A stretch of DNA of 64,000 nt from EX4572-165 sp002254885 (GCA_029939595.1 JAOZSQ010000001.1:1-64000), one strand, 5' to 3'; positions 23,797 through 31,766 are shown, numbered from the stretch's first letter. Notes: generated from the sequence alone by a model not told the origin. A program made the numbers and translations.

Positions 23797-24822
23797 TTAT
23801 TCAGTTTCAGATTTTTCAAATTTTACACCCAAAACCAGATCGGATGCTTTTTGAGCGGAGCCAGCAGCACAAACCAGCCATTTTGGATTGTCACCAATTT
23901 TCTTCAACCAGGATTGCAGGTACGCAGCCGAATTTTCAATGGTCTTATGACCGATACCGGCAACATTGGAAAGATAAGCAGCAGTAATTTCTGCAACCAA
24001 TTCCTCTTTGCTGTAACCGTCTCCGTGATAATTGGTTCCCAAACCTCTGTCAAGTCTTTTTTTATGACCAGTGGAATGAGCCATTTCATGAAAAAGAGTT
24101 GCATAATATTCTTCTTCCAATTCAAAGGATTCGGGTTTCGGCATATTGATTAAGTCAGCCGATGGACGGTAATATGCAGCCTGTTCTTCATATTGAATTT
24201 TTGGTTGTTTTTCATATCCGGCAACGATTTTTTCAGCTTCTTCAATTGGATTGAAAACTTTTTCAGGTTCGGTTTTTTCAACTTTTGGAAGCAGGTTTTC
24301 ATAATTTTCCAATTGAGTTATATTGAAAACTCTGTAATAGCGAAGCATGGGGAATCTGCCCTTTTCAGGTTCGCCAGTTTCTTCATTTATGGAATTCTTT
24401 TCCAAAAACTTCCAAAATACCACAACCATTGAACTGGCACCTTTTTTGACCATTCCAGTTTTGTCATCGGAAATCAGAATTTTTTCCTTTTTTCCTCTTG
24501 TTGATATCGTTTCCTTAACAAGTTCGGGATTGGTTTTTTTCAATCCTCTAAGGTATTTTTGCCGGAGCATTCCAGCTTGTTTAAAACTTATCCAGTAAGG
24601 AAGTGAGTAATGCATCATTGAAAGAATCAACGTGTTTACTCCACGATAGTAATTTTTAGAGTAGAAATTTTGAGGGAAACCAGTCATACCGCCAGTCCAA
24701 GTCTTTCTCCAGGGGATTTCACCTTTTGCCATGATCTCTTTGAATTGGTTATTGACGAGTTCATAAACATCAACCGGACTGCCATTCTTTGAGCTTTTTC
24801 TTGAAGTTTTTCTTGTTGCCAT
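23797..24822 (-). CDS. ardC: ArdC-like antirestriction protein, 341 aa
   Basis: The N-terminal domain (VDVYELVNNQFKEIMAKG, PWRKTW, NFYSKNYYRGVNTLIL, WISFKQA) is the ArdC ssDNA-binding domain, and the C-terminal part carries a zinc metallopeptidase-like site HEMAHSTGH (about 243-251) with a downstream EELVAEITAAYL. Both parts and their order match ArdC/polyvalent proteins of plasmids and phages, which shield incoming DNA from restriction. It has its own upstream structured region and sits with the replication-type genes. The N terminus is Arg/Lys/Ser-rich. Confidence 0.88.
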   Translation of the reverse strand: MATRKTSRKSSKNGSPVDVYELVNNQFKEIMAKGEIPWRKTWTGGMTGFPQNFYSKNYYRGVNTLILSMMHYSLPYWISFKQAGMLRQKYLRGLKKTNPELVKETISTRGKKEKILISDDKTGMVKKGASSMVVVFWKFLEKNSINEETGEPEKGRFPMLRYYRVFNITQLENYENLLPKVEKTEPEKVFNPIEEAEKIVAGYEKQPKIQYEEQAAYYRPSADLINMPKPESFELEEEYYATLFHEMAHSTGHKKRLDRGLGTNYHGDGYSKEELVAEITAAYLSNVAGIGHKTIENSAAYLQSWLKKIGDNPKWLVCAAGSAQKASDLVLGVKFEKSETE

Positions 24823-24868
24823 GTTTTACCTTTGGTTGGTTTTGTTTTTTGTGACTGAGTGAGGTAAG

Positions 24869-24898
24869 ATTATTTCATAGCAAGATTATCTTTGTCAA
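24869..24898 (-). promoter_or_regulatory. Promoter of ardC-like gene
   Basis: Minus strand: TTGACA, 18-bp spacer, AATAAT, shared leader (CTTACCTCACTCAGTCAC). Confidence 0.85.
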
Positions 24899-24924
24899 GC
24901 TTTTTATTTAAAAAGTTTTGAAGA

Positions 24925-25001
24925 GGGAAGCAGGAATGAATTTATGCCCTTGACACCCACTTTTTAGCCAATCAAAACCGGCTTACAGCAACCTACTTCC
25001 C
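24925..25001 (-). ncRNA. Candidate structured RNA, 77 nt
   Basis: On the minus strand GGGAAGTAGG and CCTGCTTCCC pair (9 of 10) to close an element with an inner hairpin (AGCC ... GGCT). It fills the gap between 25008-25256 and the promoter at 24869-24898, and an AT-rich palindrome (AACTTTTTAAATAAAAAGCTT region) follows. Terminator, riboregulator or small RNA are all possible. Confidence 0.5.
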
Positions 25002-25007
25002 TTGGGA

Positions 25008-25256
25008 TTATTGAGTTAGAAATTGTTTGCCTTCGGTTGTTACTCCGATATCGGAAGTGAACAAGCAAACCGGATTATGACAATACGGACTTTGATAAAT
25101 GTCGCAATGGGTTCCAGGATAGAAAACTGCATATGCTTTGCCACCATTGAAATTGTTTTCGTATTGATATATAGAATCGGGGCGAGGGTCGCCAGGATAA
25201 ATGCCATCATTTTTCAACATGTTTTTGATTGTATTTGGATCGGATATTGTTGACAT
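25008..25256 (-). CDS. Hypothetical protein, 82 aa
   Basis: Pattern IKNMLKNDGIYPGDPRPDSI, then AYAVFYPGTHCDIYQSPY, resembles a widespread phage hypothetical. Soluble. A GGAAATT ribosome site precedes the ATG. Confidence 0.75.
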   Translation of the reverse strand: MSTISDPNTIKNMLKNDGIYPGDPRPDSIYQYENNFNGGKAYAVFYPGTHCDIYQSPYCHNPVCLFTSDIGVTTEGKQFLTQ

Positions 25257-25354
25257 AATTTCCTTTGAAAATGATTAAATTTACGTGCCCGTTTGCTGAC
25301 TCGGCTTTTAAAGCGTTTGAGGACTCAGGACACGTAATCAATTTTGAAAATTTG

Positions 25355-25579
25355 TTATGCTGCCGCTTGTTTTGGGATATGGATATCGGATTGTTTCTTC
25401 ACATTAAGCAGGTAAACGAGACCTTTCTTCCGCATGTACTTGGAAGCTTGGGTCCGAGTGAATTTAACGCCATGTTGCCGACAAATATCAGCGAATCCAG
25501 GATGCTCATCCAACCATTCCTGAACAGTGAAATCAGAATTATGATACTTATTATATTTTGGGAGTGCTTTTACTGCCAT
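25355..25579 (-). CDS. Hypothetical protein, 74 aa
   Basis: Basic, helical; residues 15-55 (FTVQEWLDEHPGFADICRQH) could form a helix-turn-helix-like unit, but this is weak. Driven by the promoter at 25628-25657. The long open frame on the plus strand here is its shadow. Confidence 0.7.
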   Translation of the reverse strand: MAVKALPKYNKYHNSDFTVQEWLDEHPGFADICRQHGVKFTRTQASKYMRKKGLVYLLNVKKQSDIHIPKQAAA

Positions 25580-25627
25580 GATTTTCCTTTTGTTTTGAAG
25601 TTTATTTTTTGATGTAAGTGAGATAGA

Positions 25628-25657
25628 ATTATTTCATAGTTGAAACATCTTTGTCAA
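25628..25657 (-). promoter_or_regulatory. Promoter of the recurring family
   Basis: Minus strand: TTGACA, 18-bp spacer, AATAAT. The stop codon of 25654-25914 (TGA) lies inside the -35. Confidence 0.85.
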
Positions 25658-25914
25658 ATGTTTTTTTGAAAAAACTTGGAATATAGGACATATTCTTCAT
25701 ATATCCACATCCACAAAAGGAAATAAACAACCATACCGACTATGCCGACACCTTCCCAATTGTAGGGTTCTAATGCCATGCATAAAATAGCAAAAGGGAG
25801 TACACCGAATGCAAGTGGTGATATCATAATCCAAGTCATACATATTATGGGTTTCCACCATTTAAAAAAATAGTGTAATACCAGGATTGATACAAGAGCA
25901 AAAACTATGTTCAT
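25654..25914 (-). CDS. Small membrane protein, 86 aa
   Basis: Three hydrophobic stretches (about 3-18, 23-47, 53-70) separated by short polar turns predict a polytopic inner-membrane protein. It overlaps 25914-26624 by one base. Function unknown. Confidence 0.7.
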   Translation of the reverse strand: MNIVFALVSILVLHYFFKWWKPIICMTWIMISPLAFGVLPFAILCMALEPYNWEGVGIVGMVVYFLLWMWIYEEYVLYSKFFQKNI

Positions 25915-26624
25915 TATTCCTCTTCTGGTTCAATTACAATTTCTTCTGATTGTTCAATCTGCGGAGCGTTATACTCCTGATGCAAGGCTTTAATACCTGC
26001 TTGAGTTATCTTATTTTGGACAAATGCTTCAACTTCGCCTTTGGCTGCACTCACAACCTTATCCATGTTCCGGTTAAAGGATTCAGCCACATATGGAAGG
26101 TTAGAAATTACATTTTGAGTCAAACTACCAATCAAACCAGCCAGATCTTCTCTATCCTTTTTAAGCCAGTTTTTCTTGCTTATCAACTCTTTAGCTTGAT
26201 TTTTTAGATCATTGATTTGTTTTCTGATGTCATGGGTATCGGCTTTAAATTCCTTTACAGTTTGTTTTCTTAGAGATTCTTCTGGACATCTTTCAACCGG
26301 AGTATGTCCAGGATAGTTAGTTATAGTCACCGGTACGCCTCCACCAATACCAGCAGAACAAAGCAATTCAGCCCATTGAGTTTGAGACATCTCAATTCCA
26401 ATAATTTTTTCTTTTGCAAAATACCATTCTTTGCCAACATGCCGGTCTTTTGTTCCATGATATATAGACAAACTGATAGTATTCCCATGTTGAATTGAAC
26501 TACCAAACATTGGTCTTGGTGAACCAATATGCCTATTTATTTCAGCCATACCGTAGGAAGGATGATTATAAGACACATCTTCTTCCATTGGTTCATTTTC
26601 ATTTCGTCTTCGTTTTTCTTTCAT
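25914..26624 (-). CDS. Conserved phage hypothetical, 236 aa
   Basis: The first half (HPSYGMAEINRHIG, LFGSSI-like MFGSSIQHGNTISLSIYHG, WAELLCSAGIGGGVPVTIT) matches a family found in many phage early regions. The second half is a long helical, coiled-coil segment with an acidic end. Role unknown. Confidence 0.8.
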   Translation of the reverse strand: MKEKRRRNENEPMEEDVSYNHPSYGMAEINRHIGSPRPMFGSSIQHGNTISLSIYHGTKDRHVGKEWYFAKEKIIGIEMSQTQWAELLCSAGIGGGVPVTITNYPGHTPVERCPEESLRKQTVKEFKADTHDIRKQINDLKNQAKELISKKNWLKKDREDLAGLIGSLTQNVISNLPYVAESFNRNMDKVVSAAKGEVEAFVQNKITQAGIKALHQEYNAPQIEQSEEIVIEPEEE

Positions 26625-26815
26625 GATTTATTCCTGAGTTTCTTATATGGTGGGTTTAAATAGGTCCAATATTCAGCATCTTTCATAGTTTTCAAAAAAT
26701 CACTATCAATTATTCTGTACAACATTGTTTGATCTTTTCGTCCTTCGTATACTGGCGAATAAATCAATATCCGACAACCGGATTCTGGTTTTTCTTTTCT
26801 ATGTTTCCAATTCAT
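26621..26815 (-). CDS. Small DUF551-like protein, 64 aa
   Basis: Short protein with WKHRKEKPESGCRILIYSP and YWTYLNPP, the layout of phage proteins that begin 'W.....P..g..Vl'. DUF551-like by impression only. Overlaps 25914-26624 by 4 bp. Confidence 0.65.
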   Translation of the reverse strand: MNWKHRKEKPESGCRILIYSPVYEGRKDQTMLYRIIDSDFLKTMKDAEYWTYLNPPYKKLRNKS

Positions 26816-26818
26816 TTA

Positions 26819-26890
26819 TTATCCTGGTTTGTTATTCAAAACTAACCAACAATAAAAAAGCCACATACCGATTGAAATTGCTGGTATCAT
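26819..26890 (-). CDS. Possible 23-aa membrane peptide
   Basis: Short frame with an AAAAGG site, overlapping the end of 26887-27108 by ATGA and encoding one hydrophobic helix (MWLFYCWLVL). Small membrane peptides recur in this window. Confidence 0.4.
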   Translation of the reverse strand: MIPAISIGMWLFYCWLVLNNKPG

Positions 26891-27108
26891 TCCTTTTCCT
26901 TATAAATTATGAGTTCGTGTTTTTCTCCACAATGAGGACAATCAATATCTATCCCAACATACGAACCTTTAGAACAGTCTTCACATACGCCATCATGGGT
27001 ATAAACAATCAAATCTTCTTTAATGGTTTCGGGTTCAATTATGATTCGTTTGCCGGTTTTCTTGCATTTGGCAATGATTCCCACGAGGGAGATTTTTGGT
27101 TTTTTCAT
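26887..27108 (-). CDS. Zinc-ribbon protein, 73 aa
   Basis: CEDC and CPHC knuckles about 13 residues apart, with an earlier single Cys, in a beta-rich context. The ATG overlaps the end of 27105-27470. Confidence 0.7.
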   Translation of the reverse strand: MKKPKISLVGIIAKCKKTGKRIIIEPETIKEDLIVYTHDGVCEDCSKGSYVGIDIDCPHCGEKHELIIYKEKE

Positions 27109-27470
27109 TTATTGCCTCCAATTTTTACATTGAAGGAAAATTTGGCAAAAGTAAACTTTGAAGATTCGCCCAAAAAATGTTCATTAAAAGAGGTTTTATC
27201 CAGGGTAGAATTGATTTTCTCTCCCAACTCGGTAGGTAGACTCACACTCTTTGCGCTTTTCAATTTAAAGGCTTTTTTAGCACGATTAAGAGATCTCATC
27301 CTTCCTTCCGATTTGTTGAAATTGTCTTTGTTTGAACAAACAGCAACGCCTTTTGAGAAGAAACCGGATTCTTTCATATAACATATAGTTACGAGCGGAT
27401 GGTTTTTTTCATCTCTCAGATATTGGAAAACCGCATCGGTTTTTTCAAAATCTTTTTCTTGTGGCAACAT
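27105..27470 (-). CDS. Hypothetical protein, 121 aa
   Basis: Basic middle (EGRMRSLNRAKKAFKLKSAK) that could bind nucleic acid, with a beta-rich N terminus. First gene after the promoter at 27514-27543. Function unknown. Confidence 0.7.
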   Translation of the reverse strand: MLPQEKDFEKTDAVFQYLRDEKNHPLVTICYMKESGFFSKGVAVCSNKDNFNKSEGRMRSLNRAKKAFKLKSAKSVSLPTELGEKINSTLDKTSFNEHFLGESSKFTFAKFSFNVKIGGNK

Positions 27471-27513
27471 ATTTTCCTTGGGTTTGAGATTTGTTTATTG
27501 AAAGTGAAACCAG

Positions 27514-27543
27514 ACTATTTCATACCGGAGCCATCTTTGTCAA
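27514..27543 (-). promoter_or_regulatory. Promoter inside the end of 27515-27730
   Basis: Minus strand: TTGACA, 18-bp spacer, AATAGT. It encodes the C-terminal KEFDKDGSGMK of the upstream gene. It is part of a roughly 60-bp direct repeat with the copy at 27773-27802. Confidence 0.8.
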
Positions 27544-27730
27544 ATTCTTTTTTGAAATTCTTTTGATCAATGAGTTCATTAATTTTTTCACTCAAAGTTT
27601 CAAAAATATTAATTTCTCCAATTTTTTCGTGATTGGTTCCTTTTACTCGGTTAATTGTTAATGTTCCCTTGTCATATCCATTGGTGTAGATATGTAAAGA
27701 GTATTCTTTATTATTTCTCCAAACAACCAT
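27515..27730 (-). CDS. Hypothetical protein, 71 aa
   Basis: Begins VVWRNNKEYSLHIYTNGYD; ends KKEFDKDGSGMK, encoded by the promoter. Small soluble protein; role unknown. Confidence 0.7.
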   Translation of the reverse strand: MVVWRNNKEYSLHIYTNGYDKGTLTINRVKGTNHEKIGEINIFETLSEKINELIDQKNFKKEFDKDGSGMK

Positions 27731-27772
27731 TATGATCCTTGGTTTGAAGTTGTTTATTGAAAGTGAAACCAG

Positions 27773-27802
27773 ACTATTTCATACCGGAGCCATCTTTGTC
27801 AA
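27773..27802 (-). promoter_or_regulatory. Promoter, duplicate of 27514-27543
   Basis: Same sequence as the copy about 260 bp away, including flanks. Minus strand: TTGACA, 18-bp spacer, AATAGT. It drives 27515-27730. Confidence 0.8.
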
Positions 27803-28216
27803 ATTCTTTTTTTGAATTCTTTCAATAAATGCTTTTGTTAAGGCATCTTTTGATTTTTCATGCCACTTTTTTTTCCATTCTTCTTGATTTAATACACCCA
27901 GGACAGATTTAATACCATGCACATCTTTATTTTGCCAAAAACGGGTTGAGCCATGATCAACGTCAATTATGCCATATCTTGGTTTCCCATTTTTAAGAAT
28001 AAGATTATCTCTATTTAAAAGAGATTTTAATGGAATTGATTTTGTACGACCATAACCAACATAATACCATGCACCAACAATTTGCCATGATAAACGGTCT
28101 TCTGAATCGGCTTCTTTTTTAAATATAGTTTCACCTTTTTCTACACGTTACAATACATAACCGGCTTCATCTGTATAAAGGGTTTGACCATAATTAGTTG
28201 TAATTTCATACCTCAT
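27779..28216 (-). pseudogene. Hypothetical gene with one in-frame TAA
   Basis: From the ATG at 28216 the frame would run 145 codons but is stopped by a TAA at codon 23 (28148-28150). The frame continues open for 122 more codons with normal-looking protein (VGYGRTKSIPLKSLL, GIIDVDHGSTRFWQNK). A single C-to-T or similar change explains it. The 3' end runs through the duplicated promoter in a different frame from 27515-27730. Readthrough cannot be excluded. Confidence 0.6.
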
Positions 28217-28340
28217 TTTTTTCCTTTATGAAATAATAGGTTTTCTCATATTTTTCTTTATGAGCTAACCTTTTCTTGATCTTGTTTTGTCTCCTGGTTT
28301 CGGCTCTTTGCATATACCATTCAATATGTTCTTTTTTCAT
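28206..28340 (-). CDS. Small basic protein, 44 aa
   Basis: Helical, Arg/Lys-rich (RAETRRQNKIKKRLAHKEK). Its start overlaps the stop of 28337-28471, and its stop overlaps the start of the next gene. Function unknown. Confidence 0.55.
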   Translation of the reverse strand: MKKEHIEWYMQRAETRRQNKIKKRLAHKEKYEKTYYFIKEKNEV

Positions 28341-28471
28341 AATAACCATGTTAGTTTGAGTTTAAGAGTTCCGAATACATAGACATTAATTTCCCAAGTT
28401 GGAAATTCGTCTTGGTATTCGCCATTGGAAATAAAGATTTCAAGTGGTCCGAGTTTGTATTGTTTTTTCAT
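28337..28471 (-). CDS. Small hypothetical protein, 44 aa
   Basis: Beta-rich, with YKLGPLEIFISNGEY. ATGA overlap with 28206-28340 supports translation of both. Confidence 0.5.
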   Translation of the reverse strand: MKKQYKLGPLEIFISNGEYQDEFPTWEINVYVFGTLKLKLTWLL

Positions 28472-28472
28472 T

Positions 28473-28778
28473 TTACCACCTTGAAAATTCTGAGCGGGTT
28501 AGGTTAAGATCTGCTCTGAGACGTTCATAAATGCAACACTGAGGTTCCGTATCACAGGCTCCGAAATCAGAAAATTGTTCCATATAATGAGACAATATCA
28601 TTTGAATTCGTTTAGCAATATTGAGAGATCCCCAATGTTGATATTTTTTACCTTTTGTAAAGCGTTTGAGTAGAGATTGGTATTTAGCTTCTATCCGGTC
28701 ATGGATTTTGCCCCATCCTTTAATCTGGTAGATTTCCCAATCGGTGGGTCTTTCTTTTGTGGTGTCTTCGTATTCCAT
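28473..28778 (-). CDS. Hypothetical protein, 101 aa
   Basis: Soluble helical protein with a basic middle (RFTKGKKYQHWG) and two Cys in CDTEPQCC. It precedes 28337-28471 by 1 bp. Function unknown. Confidence 0.7.
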   Translation of the reverse strand: MEYEDTTKERPTDWEIYQIKGWGKIHDRIEAKYQSLLKRFTKGKKYQHWGSLNIAKRIQMILSHYMEQFSDFGACDTEPQCCIYERLRADLNLTRSEFSRW

Positions 28779-28804
28779 TTTTAACCTCTTGGTTGGTTGA
28801 TTGT

Positions 28805-28939
28805 TTAGTTAATTTCTCTTTTGATTTCACGTCTAGCCTCTTCTTTCAATTTAGCACGAATATTAGTGCCATCCTTTTTGTGATAGGTAGAAGAGTTCAA
28901 AGACCTATCATTATACTTGCGATAATCGGCAGGTTTCAT
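28805..28939 (-). CDS. Small basic protein, 44 aa
   Basis: Open frame between two larger genes, no overlap. Helical, basic C-terminal half (RAKLKEEARREIKREIN). Function unknown. Confidence 0.5.
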   Translation of the reverse strand: MKPADYRKYNDRSLNSSTYHKKDGTNIRAKLKEEARREIKREIN

Positions 28940-28950
28940 AATTTTCTCGT

Positions 28951-29289
28951 TTAATAATTATCATAACGGGATTCCATCATGGCTTCATAACGCCTTTCAC
29001 CTTCGCATTCGTCAGATTCTTCTTTGATCAATTTCCAAAGATAATCAGAGAAACCTTCATCGGAGTGAACCTCGTTTTTGACATGTTCTAAAAATCGCTT
29101 TCCAGCGGGAGAAGTTTTTTCCTCACCATGAACAACCACTGAATCAACAGTGAATTCTTCCAGGTAGTCCGGCAAGTTTTCAGTTCCAAACGCATGGTCA
29201 AATGAATCATTGCCTACTGAATAGTTTTCCACTGTAACAGTAGTTTCAATTTCTTGATTTTTCCATTCTATCGTCCAGGGTACGTCCAT
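28951..29289 (-). CDS. Hypothetical acidic protein, 112 aa
   Basis: Acidic, with a central GTENLPDYLEEF and no Cys. Shares one base with 29289-29504. Function unknown. Confidence 0.7.
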   Translation of the reverse strand: MDVPWTIEWKNQEIETTVTVENYSVGNDSFDHAFGTENLPDYLEEFTVDSVVVHGEEKTSPAGKRFLEHVKNEVHSDEGFSDYLWKLIKEESDECEGERRYEAMMESRYDNY

Positions 29290-29504
29290 TAGTCCTTTAG
29301 TTTTTTGAGTTGTTTGTTATTTTGATGTTCAACTTCATTTAACCATATTTCATCGGCAATATCAAGATGGTCATTGAATTCTCTTCGGAGTTGTTTGATC
29401 TGTTTGTCTGTATCAAGAGATATTTGCAGATCAATTTCTCTTATCATTTCCTTTTCCATCTGCTCAATTTCTTGCATTGAGGTTTGTATCTTGCCTAGAA
29501 ACAT
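29289..29504 (-). CDS. Coiled-coil protein, 71 aa
   Basis: Nearly all helix, with heptads over residues 8-55 (IQTSMQEIEQMEKEMI). First gene after the promoter at 29537-29566. Confidence 0.7.
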   Translation of the reverse strand: MFLGKIQTSMQEIEQMEKEMIREIDLQISLDTDKQIKQLRREFNDHLDIADEIWLNEVEHQNNKQLKKLKD

Positions 29505-29536
29505 AATTTCCTTTTGTTTGACATGTTTAAAATTAG

Positions 29537-29566
29537 ATTATTTCATAGTTGATTCATCTTTGTCAA
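29537..29566 (-). promoter_or_regulatory. Promoter inside the end of 29538-29927
   Basis: Minus strand: TTGACA, 18-bp spacer, AATAAT. It encodes the C-terminal KNLDKDESTMK of the upstream gene. Confidence 0.8.
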
Positions 29567-29927
29567 GGTTTTTAATTGAAATATTTTCGTAACCGCATTG
29601 ATTCAATTCTTCGGCATAAGATTTTGCTTCGGTTTCATTAGTAAAGATTTTATCCGGTCTTGCTAAAATCGGATGGTCGCCAACAACTAACCATTTTTCA
29701 ATAATTTCAACACTAACCCTAACCGTTTTTCCTATAAGAGATTCGGCATTAGAATGGTTTTTGTCATCTGACCAGCTTTGTAAGATCACAAAAAAACCAT
29801 CCTGGTTAATAGAATGCGAAACACCGTCTATGCTTTCTTTTTGAACATCTGATTCAAGCAGCATAGCGCAGCCTCCATCCTCTTTTTTATAAAGAGAGAC
29901 CTTTGTAATTGCTTCGTATTTTTTCAT
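29538..29927 (-). CDS. Hypothetical protein, 129 aa
   Basis: Beta-rich N-terminal part (AMLLESDVQK, GFFVILQSWSDD), then IGKTVRVSVEIIEKWLVVGD. The tail is promoter-encoded. Function unknown. Confidence 0.7.
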   Translation of the reverse strand: MKKYEAITKVSLYKKEDGGCAMLLESDVQKESIDGVSHSINQDGFFVILQSWSDDKNHSNAESLIGKTVRVSVEIIEKWLVVGDHPILARPDKIFTNETEAKSYAEELNQCGYENISIKNLDKDESTMK

Positions 29928-30027
29928 AATTCTACCTGTGGTTTGTATTAGATGAAGGAGACTACTGAACCGCCTCTAGCGGAATTTTACCAATAGTTTT
30001 ACCATGCGTTTTTTTGGCATGAACCTT

Positions 30028-30171
30028 TTAGTCTGCCTGTGGTTTGGGCATTTTTTTCCTATCATAAACCTTTTTGGAGGTCTTCATTTTGGCACCATAG
30101 CGAGAGCGCATAAGCATAGCATACTCGGCACCAAGTTTGACCTTATCAATTTTTATTTTTTGAGTTTTCAT
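30028..30171 (-). CDS. Small basic protein, 47 aa
   Basis: Very basic (KIDKVKLGAEYAMLMRSRYG, then KTSKKVYDRKK). Similar tiny basic proteins of phages and plasmids have the form 'A.Ya.l.rnr.gag.h..kk'. Overlaps the end of 30146-30388. Confidence 0.6.
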   Translation of the reverse strand: MKTQKIKIDKVKLGAEYAMLMRSRYGAKMKTSKKVYDRKKMPKPQAD

Positions 30172-30388
30172 CTTTTGCCTGTTGTAATAAGGATTTAGTC
30201 TGGTTAATCAAGTCCATTATTTCATTCATTGATTTTTGGGTTTTTAATACCGATGGAGTTTTGCCCCCTGGACATAAATTTTCTTCTATCATATCATCCA
30301 GTTCAATAAACCGTTCTTTTTCGGCATCTGTTAATTGTTCTTTTATTGCAAGATCATAATGTTCTCTTTCAATTTCTGCTGTTATCAT
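30146..30388 (-). CDS. Hypothetical protein, 80 aa
   Basis: Helical and acidic, with a Lys/Asn-rich C terminus. Overlaps 30369-30965 by 20 bp. Function unknown. Confidence 0.65.
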   Translation of the reverse strand: MITAEIEREHYDLAIKEQLTDAEKERFIELDDMIEENLCPGGKTPSVLKTQKSMNEIMDLINQTKSLLQQAKDENSKNKN

Positions 30389-30965
30389 AATATTCCTTCA
30401 TTTCTTGATTGATTTCATAAATATCAGCTTGGTAACATGATTTTGGAAGTCCCAACACCGGCACAAGACCGGAGCCAATTTTTGTAAAATCTTTCAAATT
30501 GAAGTTTCCTATCATGCTGCTATTATTGTGAGTTGAATACATTTGTTTAGATGTATATAAAACATTGATACCGGCAAACGGTGTCTCGGTTAAAACATAA
30601 AGTTTTCCAAGATCACCAAACAAGTGTTGATTGATAGATAGATAGTTTTTGATTATCAATTCAGTTTGATCATTTTCTATCTTTTTTTGGGGAATATAAC
30701 CAACTTCTTTGCCTAATGGATAACTGTCAAACCAGACCGGCTCCGTTCTTTCATAAACAAAACCACCTTCTTTAAAATCATCACCTATCATAACATATTC
30801 CAGAGTTTTACCTTCCCATCGTTTTTGGCATTTCTTAGCCTCGGTTTGAGCAATCTCATACCGGCTACCATAACAACCAGACACAACATATTTGAGCAAG
30901 TGAACGGTTTTACCTTGAAATTTTTTTTTCTGTGAAAGTCTTGCTGTATAGAGATATGTGCTCAT
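30369..30965 (-). CDS. Hypothetical protein, 198 aa
   Basis: Basic N-terminal third with two Cys (CYGSRYE, KCQKRW), then a mixed fold. No motif recognised. Confidence 0.7.
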   Translation of the reverse strand: MSTYLYTARLSQKKKFQGKTVHLLKYVVSGCYGSRYEIAQTEAKKCQKRWEGKTLEYVMIGDDFKEGGFVYERTEPVWFDSYPLGKEVGYIPQKKIENDQTELIIKNYLSINQHLFGDLGKLYVLTETPFAGINVLYTSKQMYSTHNNSSMIGNFNLKDFTKIGSGLVPVLGLPKSCYQADIYEINQEMKEYYDNSRN

Positions 30966-30967
30966 AA

Positions 30968-31168
30968 TTAATCCTGGTAAGGTATTATTTCCTTATTTTG
31001 ATCCCATTCGGCAACGCCAAATTTGCTGATATTGGTTATTATTTTGTCTTTCAATTCCTGATAAAGTTTTTCATTATATTTTTTTTCAAGTTTGTCTGTT
31101 TCATCCGGCCATTCTTTTTTTATCATCGGCCAAAGTGTTCTTCCAAAATTCATATTACCAGTTTTCAT
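30968..31168 (-). CDS. Hypothetical protein, 66 aa
   Basis: Short helical protein (WPMIKKEWPDETDKLEKKYN). An AGGAAATT site precedes the ATG. Function unknown. Confidence 0.65.
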   Translation of the reverse strand: MKTGNMNFGRTLWPMIKKEWPDETDKLEKKYNEKLYQELKDKIITNISKFGVAEWDQNKEIIPYQD

Positions 31169-31192
31169 AATTTCCTTTAAATAAGTTTAATC

Positions 31193-31275
31193 TGGAAGTG
31201 GAAAGACTTGAACTTTCGTTTTCGCTTCATACATCTTTAATCCACGCTGTCTTGTACCTATTGGACGACACTCCC
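31193..31275 (-). tRNA. tRNA, class II, possibly Leu(TAA)
   Basis: Minus strand: acceptor GGGAGTG / CACTTCC (7 pairs with G-U), a D arm with GG, a normal T arm (GAAAG TTCAAGT CTTTC), discriminator A and no encoded CCA. The 83-nt length and a long variable region fit class II. The anticodon stem pairs poorly, so the anticodon (TAA or AAA by register) is uncertain. Confidence 0.65.
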
Positions 31276-31381
31276 AAACCCCAATCGTCATCGGGTAGGT
31301 TTTTTGCCCTCAAAAAATGAAACTTTAAACATCTTCCAAGGGTTTGGGTTTAAGGCATGGAACCCTACCTGCGCTAATGGG

Positions 31382-31672
31382 TTAATGAAGCTTTATAGGC
31401 TCATTTTCCCAATCCCAATTCTCCCTTCCAGGGAGAGATTCGGTCCAATTTTTGTAATTAGGGTCAACATTTCCCAACCGATAAACTGAACCACTATAAG
31501 TGGTTACAATATTCCCTTCCACTTTTTGTATCGCAGAAGTGGTTACAGGGCATCCTGCTTTAAACTTAGGATGATTGAATACCAGACCACCTAAACCGGA
31601 TTGCCTCAATTCTGGAGCCAAATAGGGGTTGTTACTGAGGTCAACTACTTTCCAGTTTGCTATCGTGATCAT
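31382..31672 (-). CDS. Conserved phage hypothetical, 96 aa
   Basis: ITIANWKVVDLSNNPYLAPE, then LGGLVFNHPKF and SAIQKVEGNIVTTYSGSVYR recall a short family seen in phages. Soluble; role unknown. Confidence 0.75.
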   Translation of the reverse strand: MITIANWKVVDLSNNPYLAPELRQSGLGGLVFNHPKFKAGCPVTTSAIQKVEGNIVTTYSGSVYRLGNVDPNYKNWTESLPGRENWDWENEPIKLH

Positions 31673-31720
31673 GGTTTCCTTTGGTTGGAAGGTTAAATAT
31701 TTTGTGTAAATGAGATAAGA

Positions 31721-31750
31721 ATTATTTCATAGTCAAAATATCTTTGTCAA
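31721..31750 (-). promoter_or_regulatory. Promoter of the recurring family
   Basis: Minus strand: TTGACA, 18-bp spacer, AATAAT, followed by a leader similar to the others (TCTTATCTCATTTACAC). It drives 31382-31672. Confidence 0.85.
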
Positions 31751-31766
31751 GTTTTATTTTTAAAAT

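Noticed and set aside
25265..25612. Plus-strand frame of 115 codons
   Set aside because: Shadow of the minus-strand gene at 25355-25579, which has a promoter and a ribosome site.
26727..27381. Long plus-strand frame of over 200 codons
   Set aside because: It is antisense to several coupled minus-strand genes with ribosome sites and zinc motifs; a consequence of AT-rich codon use.
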